DNA of 64,000 nt from an uncultured Collinsella sp. (GCA_958437935.1 CAUBPS010000005.1:1-64000); one strand, 5' to 3'. Positions 36,983-46,518 are shown, counted from the stretch's first letter. Numbers and translations: made by a program. Notes: generated from the letters alone by a model not told the origin.

Positions 36983-38789
36983 AACCCTCATGGGCAGCAT
37001 CCGCGACTATATGAAAGTCACTGTTGCCACGCCATTGCTCGTGCTTGGCGAGGTGCTCTGCGAGATGCTGATTCCATTTATCACCGCCAACCTGATCGAT
37101 GCCATCAAAGACGGCGCCACCGTAGCCGAGATGCTTCCCACCGCGGGCTTTTTGGTGCTCATCGCGCTGACGTCGCTTGCTTTTGGCGCCGCTGCCGGCG
37201 TCACCTGCAGCCATGCGAGTTGCGGCTTCGCTAAGAACCTGCGTCACGACCTGTTCTACAAGATCCAGACGTTCAGTTTTGCCAACATCGATGAGTTCTC
37301 AAGCTCCTCGCTCGTCACGCGCCTGACCACCGATATCAACAACGTGCAGCAGGCCTTTATGATGATCATCCGTATCGCCGTGCGCGCGCCGCTGGTATTG
37401 ATCTTCGCCTTTACCATGGCATTTATCATGGGCGGCAGCGTCGCCATGGTCTACCTGGTCATCATTCCGCTGCTGGGCTTTGGGTTGTTCTTTATCATCT
37501 TTAAGGTGCGCCCCATCTTCTCGCGCGTGTTCCACAAGTACGACGCCCTTAACGAGTCCGTTGAGGAAAACGTCACCGGCATGCGCGTAGTTAAGAGCTA
37601 TGTGCGCGAAGACTTTGAGAAGGAGAAGTTCGCGACCTCTGCGCGCGACGTCCAGATGGACTTCACCCGCGCCGAGAAGCTGCTTGCCCTTAACAACCCC
37701 ATGATGAACATCTGCGTCAACGGCGCGTTTGTCGTCATCATCTACCTGGGCTCCAAGCTCATCATCACGAGCCAGGGCACGCTGTTCGACGTGGGCCAGC
37801 TCTCCTCGATCTTTACCTATGGCTTCCAAATCCTCATGAGTCTGATGCAGCTGTCGATGATCTTTGTCATGGTGACCATGGCCGACGAATCGGCACACCG
37901 CATTACCGAGGTGCTGGCCGCCGAGCCCACGATCGCCGATCCCGCCGAGCCCGTGCTCGAGGTTGCCGACGGTTCCATCGACTTTGACCACGTGAGCTTT
38001 AAGTATTCCGCGCATGCGAAGCGCCAGGCGCTCGACAATATCGACCTGCACATTAAGAGCGGCGAGACCATCGGCATCATCGGCGGCACCGGCTCGGCCA
38101 AGTCCACGCTCGTAAACCTCATCGCCCGTCTGTACGACACCACCGAAGGTACCGTGCGCGTGGGCGGCGTGGATGTGCGCGACTACGACTTGGACGCTCT
38201 GCGTCACCAAGTGGCCATGGTGCTGCAGAAAAACGTGCTGTTTAGCGGCACCATTGCCGAGAACCTGCGTTGGGGCGACCCGAACGCCACCGACGAAGAG
38301 GTCCGCGAGGCGGCACATCTGGCCTGCGCCGACGAGTTTGTCGATGGCTTCCCCAAGGGCTATGACACCTGGATCGAGCAGGGCGGCTCCAATGTCTCGG
38401 GCGGTCAGAAGCAGCGCCTGTGCATTGCGCGTGCCCTGCTGCGTCGCCCCAAGATCTTGATCCTGGACGACTCCACCAGCGCCGTCGACACCAAGACCGA
38501 CGCCAAGATCCGCGCGGGGCTGGCAAGCTATCTGCCCAACACGACCAAGCTCATCATCGCCCAGCGCATTAGCTCCGTGCAGGATGCAGACCGCATCATC
38601 GTCATGGAGGGCGGCCGCATCGCGCAGATCGGCAACCACGATGAGCTGCTCAAGACGAGCGAGATCTACCGTGAGACCTTTACCTCGCAGAACAAGATGT
38701 CTGCCGAGGGCGAAGAGGCCGTCGAAGCCGACACCGAGGCATCCGCAACACAAGCTCAGACCCAGGAAGGAGGCGAGGCACATGAGTAA
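36975..38789 (+). CDS. ABC exporter half-transporter with degenerate nucleotide site
   Basis: Type IV (MDR-like) exporter subunit, 604 aa: six membrane helices (about 15-320) and one ATPase domain. Walker A is GGTGSAKST (Ala replaces the last Gly), the signature is VSGGQKQR, and Walker B is LILDDSTSAVD with Asp where the catalytic Glu is normally found. That is the known pattern for the inactive-site half of heterodimeric exporters such as BmrCD or TM287/288. The partner follows with an 8-nt overlap. The C-terminus has an acidic, Gln-rich tail. Confidence 0.93.
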   Translation: MIKTLMGSIRDYMKVTVATPLLVLGEVLCEMLIPFITANLIDAIKDGATVAEMLPTAGFLVLIALTSLAFGAAAGVTCSHASCGFAKNLRHDLFYKIQTFSFANIDEFSSSSLVTRLTTDINNVQQAFMMIIRIAVRAPLVLIFAFTMAFIMGGSVAMVYLVIIPLLGFGLFFIIFKVRPIFSRVFHKYDALNESVEENVTGMRVVKSYVREDFEKEKFATSARDVQMDFTRAEKLLALNNPMMNICVNGAFVVIIYLGSKLIITSQGTLFDVGQLSSIFTYGFQILMSLMQLSMIFVMVTMADESAHRITEVLAAEPTIADPAEPVLEVADGSIDFDHVSFKYSAHAKRQALDNIDLHIKSGETIGIIGGTGSAKSTLVNLIARLYDTTEGTVRVGGVDVRDYDLDALRHQVAMVLQKNVLFSGTIAENLRWGDPNATDEEVREAAHLACADEFVDGFPKGYDTWIEQGGSNVSGGQKQRLCIARALLRRPKILILDDSTSAVDTKTDAKIRAGLASYLPNTTKLIIAQRISSVQDADRIIVMEGGRIAQIGNHDELLKTSEIYRETFTSQNKMSAEGEEAVEADTEASATQAQTQEGGEAHE

Positions 38790-40701
38790 GGCAACGACCG
38801 CCGAGCGCGCGCTCAACCGCAAGGGTGGCACCATGTCGCGCCTCATCAAGACGCTCTTTGGCTTCTACCCCGTGCTTTTGCCCCTCGTCGTCGTCGGCGT
38901 GGTGCTCTGCGCCATCATCAACTCCATCGGCGCGACCTTCCTTCAGAGCGCCCTGCAGATTATTAGCGAATCGTGGCAGTCGGGCGATTGGGAAGCTGCA
39001 CAGCCCAAGATCGCACAGCTCGTGACCACCCTCGCCTGCATCTACGGCGTCGGCATCCTGTCCTCGCTGTTCTGGAACCGCGCCATGGCCATCGTCACGC
39101 AGGGCTCGCTCGAGAAGCTGCGCGAGAAGATGTTCAACCGCATGCAGGACCTGCCGATTCGCTACTTCGACACGCACCAGCGCGGCGACATCATGAGCCA
39201 CTACACCAACGACATCGACACGCTGCGCCAGATGATCAGCCAGTCGCTGCCCAACCTGCTCATGACGACCATCGTCATCGTCACGGTGTTCTTTATCATG
39301 CTGTACTACAGCGTTTGGATGTGCCTGGTCATTGTGGCAGGCGTCGCCTTTATGACCTTTATGACCAAGCTGCTCGGCTCCAGCTCCGCGCGCTTCTTTA
39401 TTGCGCAGCAGACCGAGCTCGGCGTTGTCGAGGGCCATATCGAGGAAGTCATGAACGGCCAGAAGGTCGTCAAGGCATTCTGCCACGAGTCTGCCGCCGA
39501 GGCCGATTTTGACGAGCGCAACGAAAAGCTCTTCGAGGTCTCGCAGAAGGCCAACATGTACGCCAACATCCTCATGCCCATCCTTATGAACCTGGGCAAC
39601 CTGCTCTACGTGCTGGTCGCACTGGCAGGCGGCATTTTCCTGGCGCTGGGCGTGCCCAACCTGAGCATCTCGGGCATGGCACTGTCCATCGCCGTCGTGG
39701 TGCCGTTCCTCAACATGACCAAGCAGTTCTGCGGACAGATCGGCCAGATCTCGCAGCAGATCAACGCCGTGGTCATGGGCCTCGCCGGCGCCGACCGTAT
39801 CTTTGAGCTCATCGACGAGAAGCCCGAGGCCGACGAGGGCTATGTGACGCTCGTCAACGCTCAGGTGAACCCCGACACCTGGCAGCTCGAGGAGGCCGAC
39901 CACCACACCGGCATGTGGGCGTGGAAACATCCGCACCGCGCAACCGGCGAGATCGAGTACGTGCCGCTGCGCGGCGACCTGGTCATGGACAACGTCGACT
40001 TTGGCTACACGCCCGACCACGAGGTGTTGCACGGCGTGTCCGTGTTTGCCAAGCCGGGCCAGAAGGTCGCGTTTGTCGGCGCCACCGGTGCCGGCAAGAC
40101 GACCATCACCAACCTCATCAACCGCTTCTATGACATTGCCGACGGCAAGATCCGCTACGACGGCATCAACGTCAACAAGATCCGCAAGGCAGACCTGCGC
40201 CGCTCGCTGGGCGTGGTGCTGCAGGACGTGAACCTGTTCACCGGCACCGTGATGGATAACATCCGCTACGGCAACCTGGACGCCACCGACGAGGAGTGCA
40301 TCGCGGCGGCCAAGCTCGCGGGCGCGGATGACTTTATCACCCGCCTGCCCGACGGCTACGACACCATGCTCACCGGCAACGGCGCGCAGCTGTCGCAGGG
40401 CCAGCGTCAGCTGATTTCGATCGCACGCGCCGCCGTCGCCGATCCGCCGGCAATGATTCTGGACGAGGCCACGTCGAGCATTGACACCCGCACCGAGGCT
40501 ATCGTGCAGGCCGGCATGGACAAGCTCATGGAGGGCCGCACGACATTTGTCATCGCGCACCGCCTGTCCACCGTGCGCAACTCCGACGCGATCATCTGCC
40601 TGGACCACGGCCGCATCATCGAGCGCGGCAACCACGACGAGCTGATCGCCAAGCGCGGGTATTACTACCAGCTCTATACCGGAGCGTTTGAGCTGGAGTA
40701 G
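38782..40701 (+). CDS. ABC exporter half-transporter with consensus nucleotide site
   Basis: Partner subunit, 639 aa. Six-helix membrane domain (about 25-345), then an ATPase domain with canonical Walker A GATGAGKTT, signature LSQGQRQL and Walker B MILDEATSSID with the catalytic Glu. An additional segment of about 45 residues (VNPDTWQLEEADHHTG...) lies between the domains. ATG 38782 follows GGAAGGAGG. Exports an unknown amphipathic compound, drug or lipid; MarR control suggests a xenobiotic response. Confidence 0.94.
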   Translation: MSKATTAERALNRKGGTMSRLIKTLFGFYPVLLPLVVVGVVLCAIINSIGATFLQSALQIISESWQSGDWEAAQPKIAQLVTTLACIYGVGILSSLFWNRAMAIVTQGSLEKLREKMFNRMQDLPIRYFDTHQRGDIMSHYTNDIDTLRQMISQSLPNLLMTTIVIVTVFFIMLYYSVWMCLVIVAGVAFMTFMTKLLGSSSARFFIAQQTELGVVEGHIEEVMNGQKVVKAFCHESAAEADFDERNEKLFEVSQKANMYANILMPILMNLGNLLYVLVALAGGIFLALGVPNLSISGMALSIAVVVPFLNMTKQFCGQIGQISQQINAVVMGLAGADRIFELIDEKPEADEGYVTLVNAQVNPDTWQLEEADHHTGMWAWKHPHRATGEIEYVPLRGDLVMDNVDFGYTPDHEVLHGVSVFAKPGQKVAFVGATGAGKTTITNLINRFYDIADGKIRYDGINVNKIRKADLRRSLGVVLQDVNLFTGTVMDNIRYGNLDATDEECIAAAKLAGADDFITRLPDGYDTMLTGNGAQLSQGQRQLISIARAAVADPPAMILDEATSSIDTRTEAIVQAGMDKLMEGRTTFVIAHRLSTVRNSDAIICLDHGRIIERGNHDELIAKRGYYYQLYTGAFELE

Positions 40702-40712
40702 TTCGGCCCGCC

Positions 40713-40794
40713 GAGATGGCCGATTTGCTGCTCATTCGTCGGGCATGACCCTAAGGTCAATGCCCTCCTCTTTCGGGGCAAATCGACTCATCTC
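40713..40794 (-). repeat. Divergent relative of the structured repeat (F1-E)
   Basis: Read on the minus strand: outer stem GAGATG..CGATTTGC / GCAAATCG..CATCTC (with a small internal loop), then GAAAGAGGAGGG, a hairpin GGGCATTGACC / GGTCATGCCC and CGACGAATGA. The GAAAGAGGAGGG and CGACGA(A/T)TGA segments match copy B, and the inner hairpin matches copies A, C and D. The GTCAGCGA and GCAGCGTCGA boxes and the last hairpin are missing. Confidence 0.6.
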
Positions 40795-40825
40795 AACGAC
40801 CCAAACACAATGCGCCGCAACGAAT

Positions 40826-40861
40826 AAAGCCTCCGCAGCCACACGAGCTGCGGAGGCTTTT
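40826..40861. terminator. Bidirectional terminator between the exporter and the diguanylate cyclase
   Basis: AAAGCCTCCGCAG (40826-40838) and CTGCGGAGGCTTT (40848-40860) form a perfect stem with T-runs on both strands, between two convergent genes. Confidence 0.9.
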
Positions 40862-40881
40862 CTATGCCCTTTGTTACAAGC

Positions 40882-41973
40882 TTACCGTTCCTCGCGTTGC
40901 AGCCCGGCTGCCTCAGCTGTCTTTACGCGGTTCTTGTCGATGTACATGTTTTTGTCGGCCTGGGAAAAGAGCTCGCGCATCGTAGGCGGTTCGTCAAAAT
41001 CACTGGAAAGCGCGTAGCCCACCGCATAGCTGATAGGCATGTCGGGGTGAGCCTCGGAATACTCGTTCACGTTCGCACGAACCCGAGCGAGACAGGACTC
41101 CACGGCAGCTCGATCGGCATCCCGCAGCACCGCGATAAACTCATCGCCACCGTCGCGGCCCACAAAGCAGGTCTCGGACGCCACGCACCCCAGCTGCTGG
41201 GCAAAAGAACGGATGTATTCGTCGCCCTTCTCGTGGCCGAAGTTGTTATTGACCGTATGCAGATTGTTAAGGTCGAAGACGCACACCGCAACGGGCGCCT
41301 CCGCGGAGACAGGCCGCTCCTGCCCCAAGATCTCCTCGCACTTGTTCTTGTTGGGCAGTCCCGTGGCTTCGTCGAGATAGACTTTGCTCTGCAGCTCGCG
41401 GTTGAGCGCGGCAGTGCGCACCGCGCGAACAAGTTCGACCGCAAAGGTCGCCACCAAGCCCACGATGTCGATGATCACCAAGCCCTCGAGATAGTTGAGC
41501 GCCGACGCCTTCTCCTGAGAGTAGTCCTCTGCGAGTCGCGTAGCATCGTCGCAAATGCCAAAGAACTCCTCGCTCATGGAGATGATGTCGGTGCTCTCGT
41601 AGCCGACTTCGCGCACGCGGCTAATCTCGGCGCAAAGCTCATCATAATAATTTGCAAGCTCGGTCATCTTTGCCTGATACTCATCGTCGTCGAGACGGAC
41701 GAGGTTGAGGTCGTCACTTCCGTAACGCAAACCGTTGATGTATGAATCCACGGCTTTGAGCAGGTCATCTTGAGGCTGGCCCGCGTCCTCGAGCTTAACG
41801 ATTCGCTGCGTGGTACCGCGCACCAGACCGGCGTAGTTGACCACGCGCGCCGTGCCCTGGATATCGGAGACGAGCAGCATAACATTAATGAAGAAGAAGA
41901 TGAGAACTGCCGTGAGCACCATCATGAGCAGGCGCATCGCCCGACTGGCTTTCTTGGCGACAGAAGCATTCAC
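40882..41973 (-). CDS. Membrane-bound diguanylate cyclase (GGDEF)
   Basis: Makes the second messenger c-di-GMP from GTP (363 aa). Membrane helix about 12-34, an extracytoplasmic sensor of about 130 residues (helical, containing GLVRGTTQRIVKLE), a second helix about 165-190, then the GGDEF domain with an intact GRDGGDEF active site and FDLNNLHTVNN metal site. The usual RxxD inhibitory site before GGDEF is absent. GTG 41973 is chosen because GAGGAG lies 8 nt upstream; earlier starts lack a site. No EAL phosphodiesterase or c-di-GMP receptor is visible in this window. Confidence 0.92.
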   Translation of the reverse strand: MNASVAKKASRAMRLLMMVLTAVLIFFFINVMLLVSDIQGTARVVNYAGLVRGTTQRIVKLEDAGQPQDDLLKAVDSYINGLRYGSDDLNLVRLDDDEYQAKMTELANYYDELCAEISRVREVGYESTDIISMSEEFFGICDDATRLAEDYSQEKASALNYLEGLVIIDIVGLVATFAVELVRAVRTAALNRELQSKVYLDEATGLPNKNKCEEILGQERPVSAEAPVAVCVFDLNNLHTVNNNFGHEKGDEYIRSFAQQLGCVASETCFVGRDGGDEFIAVLRDADRAAVESCLARVRANVNEYSEAHPDMPISYAVGYALSSDFDEPPTMRELFSQADKNMYIDKNRVKTAEAAGLQREER

Positions 41974-42092
41974 AAGTTCACTCCTCAAATGACAAAAGTG
42001 CAGGTAACACACAGTGTGCTGAAATTCACGTGAGGTCAACTCTACCAGATGATTTTTCTAGGACGGGGATTAAAGAATCATCGACACGATAG

Positions 42093-42971
42093 CTATTTGA
42101 GAAGTTGTGCCATAGCGTTGACGAATTTTTGGACTTGGAGGGTGGGCTCGAGCGGGTAGTGCAGAAAGACCGGCACCTCGCGGCCGCACAGGAACGGCAC
42201 GCCCACAAAGGCTGGGTGCACCCCCGACCACGCTCCGCAGGTGAGCACCGCGTCGCCCTTTTCCTCCGCCTCGTTAAAGAGCGCAAAGTCAAAGCTGTCC
42301 ACGTCGATCACGTCAACGCCGCCGTCGGCCAGAAGGTCGATGCGCAGACTGTCCATGGCGTCGTTGCCGTGACGGAGCACGCGCAGGCGCATGCCCTCTA
42401 AGTCGGCAACCGTGATGCGCGTCTTGCGCGCCAGCGGGCTCGTACGCGGCAGGTCGATATAAAACGGCACGTTAACGATGCGGAGCTTTTGGCAGGCATC
42501 ACCCCAGCGTGGGGTCGAAAAACTCGACTGCACTACATCCACCTCGCGACCAAGGCTGCGCATGACGGATTCGCGCTCGTCATAGAGGTCGCTTACCGGC
42601 ACGATCTCAAATCGCAGCGACGGTTCCAGATCGTGAATGTCCGACCACATCGACAGCGTTTGGCGCCCCGGGCACATCATCGACACGCCCAGACGCACGG
42701 CACCGCCATCGCCCGCCGCGCGTCTGGCACGGCGCAGCGCGTCCTCGGACTGCCGCATGATCGAGCGCGCGTCGTCCACCAGCAGGGCGCCGGCCGGCGT
42801 CACTTTAACGCCCGAGTGCGAGCGTTCGAACAGCATGATGCCAAACTCGGCCTCAAATCCCGACACCTGTTTGACGAGCGCCGGAGTCGACACGCGCAAT
42901 TTTGCCGCCGCCCGTGAGAAGCTTCCCAGCTCCGCGGCGGCCGATATGGCCTCGAGTCGTCGATCGTACAC
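42093..42971 (-). CDS. LysR-family transcriptional regulator
   Basis: 292 aa. N-terminal winged helix (FSRAAAKLRVSTPALVKQVSGFEAEFG) and a C-terminal two-lobed effector domain. GTG 42971 has CAGGAG 6 nt upstream; ATG 43001 has no site. It is divergent from the SDR-MFS-Gfo/Idh genes, the standard layout for a LysR activator of a catabolic operon. The effector is unknown, presumably the substrate of that pathway. Confidence 0.92.
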   Translation of the reverse strand: MYDRRLEAISAAAELGSFSRAAAKLRVSTPALVKQVSGFEAEFGIMLFERSHSGVKVTPAGALLVDDARSIMRQSEDALRRARRAAGDGGAVRLGVSMMCPGRQTLSMWSDIHDLEPSLRFEIVPVSDLYDERESVMRSLGREVDVVQSSFSTPRWGDACQKLRIVNVPFYIDLPRTSPLARKTRITVADLEGMRLRVLRHGNDAMDSLRIDLLADGGVDVIDVDSFDFALFNEAEEKGDAVLTCGAWSGVHPAFVGVPFLCGREVPVFLHYPLEPTLQVQKFVNAMAQLLK

Positions 42972-43204
42972 GTCAATCTCCTGTTTCCAGACGCATGGCA
43001 ATGAACTACCGAAGGGGGTCGTTTTGGCAGGTCACGCGCTCAATTGAGAAAAAACTGCATCGCACGGTGTAAACCTACAGTTAACGCCATTCTAACAAAT
43101 ATGCAATTCACCTGCGCAAATGCAAAGCATACGATAACCAGCGAAAACCACGTGGGTCGATTAATGGGAGCGACCCACCGGGAGGCACAAGAAGGGAAGT
43201 TCCT
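42972..43204 (+). promoter_or_regulatory. Divergent control region of the LysR/SDR locus
   Basis: It contains TGCAATT (43102-43108) and AAATGCA (43118-43124), a partly symmetric pair that could be a LysR-type box, and a leader hairpin GTGGGTCG / CGACCCAC (43152-43159, 43171-43178) directly before the SDR ribosome site, which could affect translation. No clean -35/-10 was recognised. Confidence 0.45.
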
Positions 43205-44086
43205 ATGAGCAATTGGCTTAAGCTCGAGGGCGATGTCTGCGCCGTGACTGGCGCGCTCGGCGGTATGGGCGTCGAGATTTGCCGCGAGTTCGCCCGCAAC
43301 GGCGCCAACGTCGTCCTGCTCGACCTGGACGAAGAGAAGGTCAAGGCCGCTGCCGCCGACCTCGCCGCTGAGTTTGGCATCCATGCCGAGGGTTACAAGA
43401 TGAACGCCACCGACGAGGCCGAGGTTCAGGCTGCCGTCGACGCCACCATCGCCGACTTCGGCCGCGTCGACGTTCTCGTCAACACCGCCGGCATCCTGCG
43501 CTTCGCCGCCATGGAGGACCTGCCGCTGAGCGACTGGGAGCAGGTGCTCAACGTCAACCTCACCGGCTACTTCATCACCTCGCAGCGTTTTGGTCGCGAG
43601 ATGATCAAGGCCGGCCAGGGCCGCCTGGTGCACATCTCGACCGTCGCCAGCCACTCCCCCGAGACGTTCTCGGGCGTGTACAGCTCCACCAAGGCGGGCG
43701 TCAACATGATGTCCAAGATGCTCGCCGCCGAGTGGGGCCCCTACGGCGTCCGCTCCAACTGCGTCGAGCCCTGCTTCGTTAAGACCCCGATGTCGGCCAA
43801 CTTCTACGCCGACCCCGAGGTCGAAAAGAGCCGCAGCCGCCTGATCGCCACGCGCCGCATCGGCGAGGTCAGCGATATCGCCAACGCCGTCATGTTCCTG
43901 GCGTCCAAGCGCTCGGACTTTACCACCGGCGACGCCATCAAGGTCGACGGCGGCTTCTCCAACATGATGGGCGACCTCACCGCCAAACCCGGCGGCCGTC
44001 GCGCCTATGCCGACAACTACCTTAAGAACAAGGGTGTCGAGCTCTGGTCCGATGAGTCCGGCGTCGCCAAGCCGACTGACCAGTAA
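43205..44086 (+). CDS. SDR-family oxidoreductase
   Basis: Classical short-chain dehydrogenase (293 aa). Nucleotide motif TGALGGMG (15-22), NTAG near 95, catalytic Ser in STVASHS and YSSTK with Tyr and Lys. Asp after the second strand (LLDLDEE) predicts NAD(H) rather than NADP(H). A C-terminal extension of about 45 residues (after DGGFSNMMG) is longer than usual. First gene of a three-gene operon with a transporter and a second dehydrogenase; it probably oxidises a polyol or sugar-derived alcohol. Confidence 0.92.
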   Translation: MSNWLKLEGDVCAVTGALGGMGVEICREFARNGANVVLLDLDEEKVKAAAADLAAEFGIHAEGYKMNATDEAEVQAAVDATIADFGRVDVLVNTAGILRFAAMEDLPLSDWEQVLNVNLTGYFITSQRFGREMIKAGQGRLVHISTVASHSPETFSGVYSSTKAGVNMMSKMLAAEWGPYGVRSNCVEPCFVKTPMSANFYADPEVEKSRSRLIATRRIGEVSDIANAVMFLASKRSDFTTGDAIKVDGGFSNMMGDLTAKPGGRRAYADNYLKNKGVELWSDESGVAKPTDQ

Positions 44087-44151
44087 ACCAACCTAACAGG
44101 GAGGCCCGCGGACACGCCCGCTCCTCCCCCGTATCGATTAGAAAGAGTCCA

Positions 44152-45408
44152 ATGGCTTCCACCAACTCCAACAAGGGTCGCGCCGTCGTGCTTTCCGCCG
44201 CGTGCGTCACCATGTTCTTCATCAGCTCCATCGCGCTGTATTCCGTCGTGAGCAAGAACCTGCTCGCCGTCTACCCCGAGTGGTCCAGCGCCCTTACCTG
44301 GGCGTTCCCGGTCTTTCAGACCATCATGGCCGTGACGGGCATCTTCGCCGGCCGTATCTCCGATAAGATCGGCCCGCGCAACGTCGTGATCGCCGCCGCT
44401 GTGTGCTACGGCCTGGGCTGGTTTATGTCCGGCACCGTCACCGAGCCGTGGCAGTTCTACCTGTGGTTCTCGCTCGTCGCCGCCATCGGCAACGGCCTGG
44501 GCTACAACCCGGCACTCACCACCGGCCAAAAGTGGTTCATCGACAAAAAGGGCCTTGCCTCCGGCATCACCCTGGCCGCTTCGACCGCCGGCCCCGCCGT
44601 GCTGTCCCCGGTGCTCGCCTCGCTGCTCATCCCAAGCCTGGGAATCTTTGGCGCCCTTAAGGCGCTCGGCGTCATCTTCTTTGTGATGATCGCCGCCTCC
44701 GCCCTGTTCCTGAAGGCCCCCGAGGCCGGTTGGCTGCCCGAGGGCTTCGAGGCCCCCAAGGGCGGCGCGCACGCCGGCACCTTCGGCGACCTCACCCCGG
44801 GCGAAATGGTCAAGACCCCGCGCTTCTGGGTTCTCATCATCACCTTCGCCTTTGCCGCCACCGCCGGCACGCTGCTCGTCGGCAAGGTTGCCTCCATCGC
44901 CGCCGTCCAGCTCTTCGCCGACCCCACGAGCGCCGCGGCCGTCGCCCTCGGCGGTGTGGTGGTCTCCGTCAACACCTGCGCCAACCTGGTTGGCCGTCTG
45001 TCCTTTGGCCAGATCATCGACAAGCTCGGCGCCTATAAGTCGCTGCTCATCAGCCTTGTCGTGACCATCATCGCGCTCGTCATCATGTCGATGAGCTTTA
45101 CGCAGAGCATGTTCTTTGTGGCGCTCGCCCTGCTCGGCTTTAGCTTTGGCGCTCTGCTCGTCATCTACCCGCCGCTCACCGGTGGCGCCTTTGGCACCAG
45201 CAACATCGGCGTCAACTACGGCATCATGTTTTTGGGCTACGCCGCTTCCACCTGGATCAGCCAGCCCATCACCGCCGTGCTGTATCACGCCGAGGCCGGC
45301 AGCGCCGCCTACCAGCAGTCCTTCTACGGCGCCATTGTGATCGCCGCCATCGCCGTCGTGCTCACCGTCTACATGATGGTCTCCGACAGCAAGAAGAAGT
45401 CCGCCTAG
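44152..45408 (+). CDS. MFS transporter, OFA (oxalate/formate antiporter-like) family
   Basis: Twelve helices, 418 aa. Features of the OFA group: VYPEWSSALTWAFPVFQTIM in helix 2 region, FAGRISDKIGPRNV as motif A, GNGLGYNPALTTGQKWF in helices 4-5, and GYAASTWISQPITAVLY in helix 10-11. OFA proteins move small organic acids. As the middle gene of the operon it most likely imports the substrate used by the flanking dehydrogenases. An F2 palindrome lies 8 nt after its stop. Confidence 0.9.
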   Translation: MASTNSNKGRAVVLSAACVTMFFISSIALYSVVSKNLLAVYPEWSSALTWAFPVFQTIMAVTGIFAGRISDKIGPRNVVIAAAVCYGLGWFMSGTVTEPWQFYLWFSLVAAIGNGLGYNPALTTGQKWFIDKKGLASGITLAASTAGPAVLSPVLASLLIPSLGIFGALKALGVIFFVMIAASALFLKAPEAGWLPEGFEAPKGGAHAGTFGDLTPGEMVKTPRFWVLIITFAFAATAGTLLVGKVASIAAVQLFADPTSAAAVALGGVVVSVNTCANLVGRLSFGQIIDKLGAYKSLLISLVVTIIALVIMSMSFTQSMFFVALALLGFSFGALLVIYPPLTGGAFGTSNIGVNYGIMFLGYAASTWISQPITAVLYHAEAGSAAYQQSFYGAIVIAAIAVVLTVYMMVSDSKKKSA

Positions 45409-45415
45409 TTTTACC

Positions 45416-45448
45416 GATGCGACGAAGGGACAGCCCCTTTGTCGCATC
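45416..45448. repeat. 33-bp palindromic repeat (F2 family) inside an operon
   Basis: GATGCGACGAAGGGAC-AG-CCCCTTTGTCGCATC between the MFS and Gfo/Idh genes, 7 nt after the stop and 30 nt before the next start. It could stabilise or shorten the upstream message. Confidence 0.8.
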
Positions 45449-45477
45449 CCACCGGTCACCAGTATTAAGGAGTCGAA

Positions 45478-46518
45478 ATGTCTGAGCTCAACCCCGTCCG
45501 CATTGCCGTTATCGGCGCCGGCGCCATGGGCCGCAACCACATCCGCTTTGTCACCGAGGAGCCCGAGGCCGAGCTCGTCGCCATCGCCGACGCCTTTGAG
45601 GGCGCCCGCGCCACGGCCGAGGCCGCCGGCGTGCCGTTTTACACCGATCCCGCCCAGATGATGGACGAGGTCAAGCCCGAGGCCGTCATCATCGCCACCC
45701 CCAACGACCTGCACCTGGGCGTTGCCCGCGAGGCCGTAAAGCGCAACATCGTGCCGCTGGTCGAAAAGCCGATCTCCAACGATCTCGAGGATGCCCAGGC
45801 CTTCGCCGCCGAGGCCGAGACCGCCGGCGTGCCCGTGCTCGTGGGTCAGCACCGTCGCCACAACCCCTTCGTCAACAAGGCCAAGGAAATCATCGAGTCC
45901 GGCGAGCTGGGCAAGCTCACCGTGTCGAGCTTCCACTACATGATCTATAAGAATGACGAGTATTTCGATGTCGAGTGGCGCCGCAAGAAGGGTGCCGGCC
46001 CGATCCTAGTCAACCTGGTGCACGACGTCGACCTGCTCCGCTACCTGCTGGGCGAGCCCGTTGCCGTCCAGGGTATGCAGTCCAGCGCCGCCCGCGGTTT
46101 TGAGACCGAGGACTCCGCCGTGGTCAACGTCCGTTTTGCCGACGGCGCGCTCGCGAGCATGACCATCTCTGACGCCACCGCCAGCCCCTGGAACTGGGAG
46201 GCGACCGCTCGCGAGGATCCGCAGTACCGCCCCTTCGACGCCGACGCCTACTTTATCGGCGGCACCAAGGGCGCCCTTTCGCTGCCCCGCCTGCACCAGT
46301 TCTCCTACGACGGCGCCTCTAACTGGCACAAGCCGCTGCAGATGGAGATTCCGGCCGTCGACCCGGCACTGCCGCACAAGATGCAGCTCAAGCACTTTGT
46401 GAAGGTTGTCCGCCGCGAGGTCGAGCCCGTCGTGACCCCCGCCGATAACGTCAAGACGCTCACGCTTCTCAACGCCATCAAGGAGGCCGCCGAGACCGGC
46501 CAGCTCGTCGAGCTGTAA
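45478..46518 (+). CDS. Gfo/Idh/MocA-family oxidoreductase
   Basis: NAD(P)-dependent sugar or cyclitol dehydrogenase (346 aa). Rossmann start IAVIGAGAMGRNHIRF (8-23), the EKP motif as VEKPIS, then DVDLLRYLLGEPV with the family's conserved Asp in the second domain. Together with the SDR and OFA genes it suggests a two-oxidation pathway for a polyol, inositol-like compound or sugar acid. AAGGAG precedes ATG. It is the last gene of the operon, followed by a terminator. Confidence 0.92.
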   Translation: MSELNPVRIAVIGAGAMGRNHIRFVTEEPEAELVAIADAFEGARATAEAAGVPFYTDPAQMMDEVKPEAVIIATPNDLHLGVAREAVKRNIVPLVEKPISNDLEDAQAFAAEAETAGVPVLVGQHRRHNPFVNKAKEIIESGELGKLTVSSFHYMIYKNDEYFDVEWRRKKGAGPILVNLVHDVDLLRYLLGEPVAVQGMQSSAARGFETEDSAVVNVRFADGALASMTISDATASPWNWEATAREDPQYRPFDADAYFIGGTKGALSLPRLHQFSYDGASNWHKPLQMEIPAVDPALPHKMQLKHFVKVVRREVEPVVTPADNVKTLTLLNAIKEAAETGQLVEL

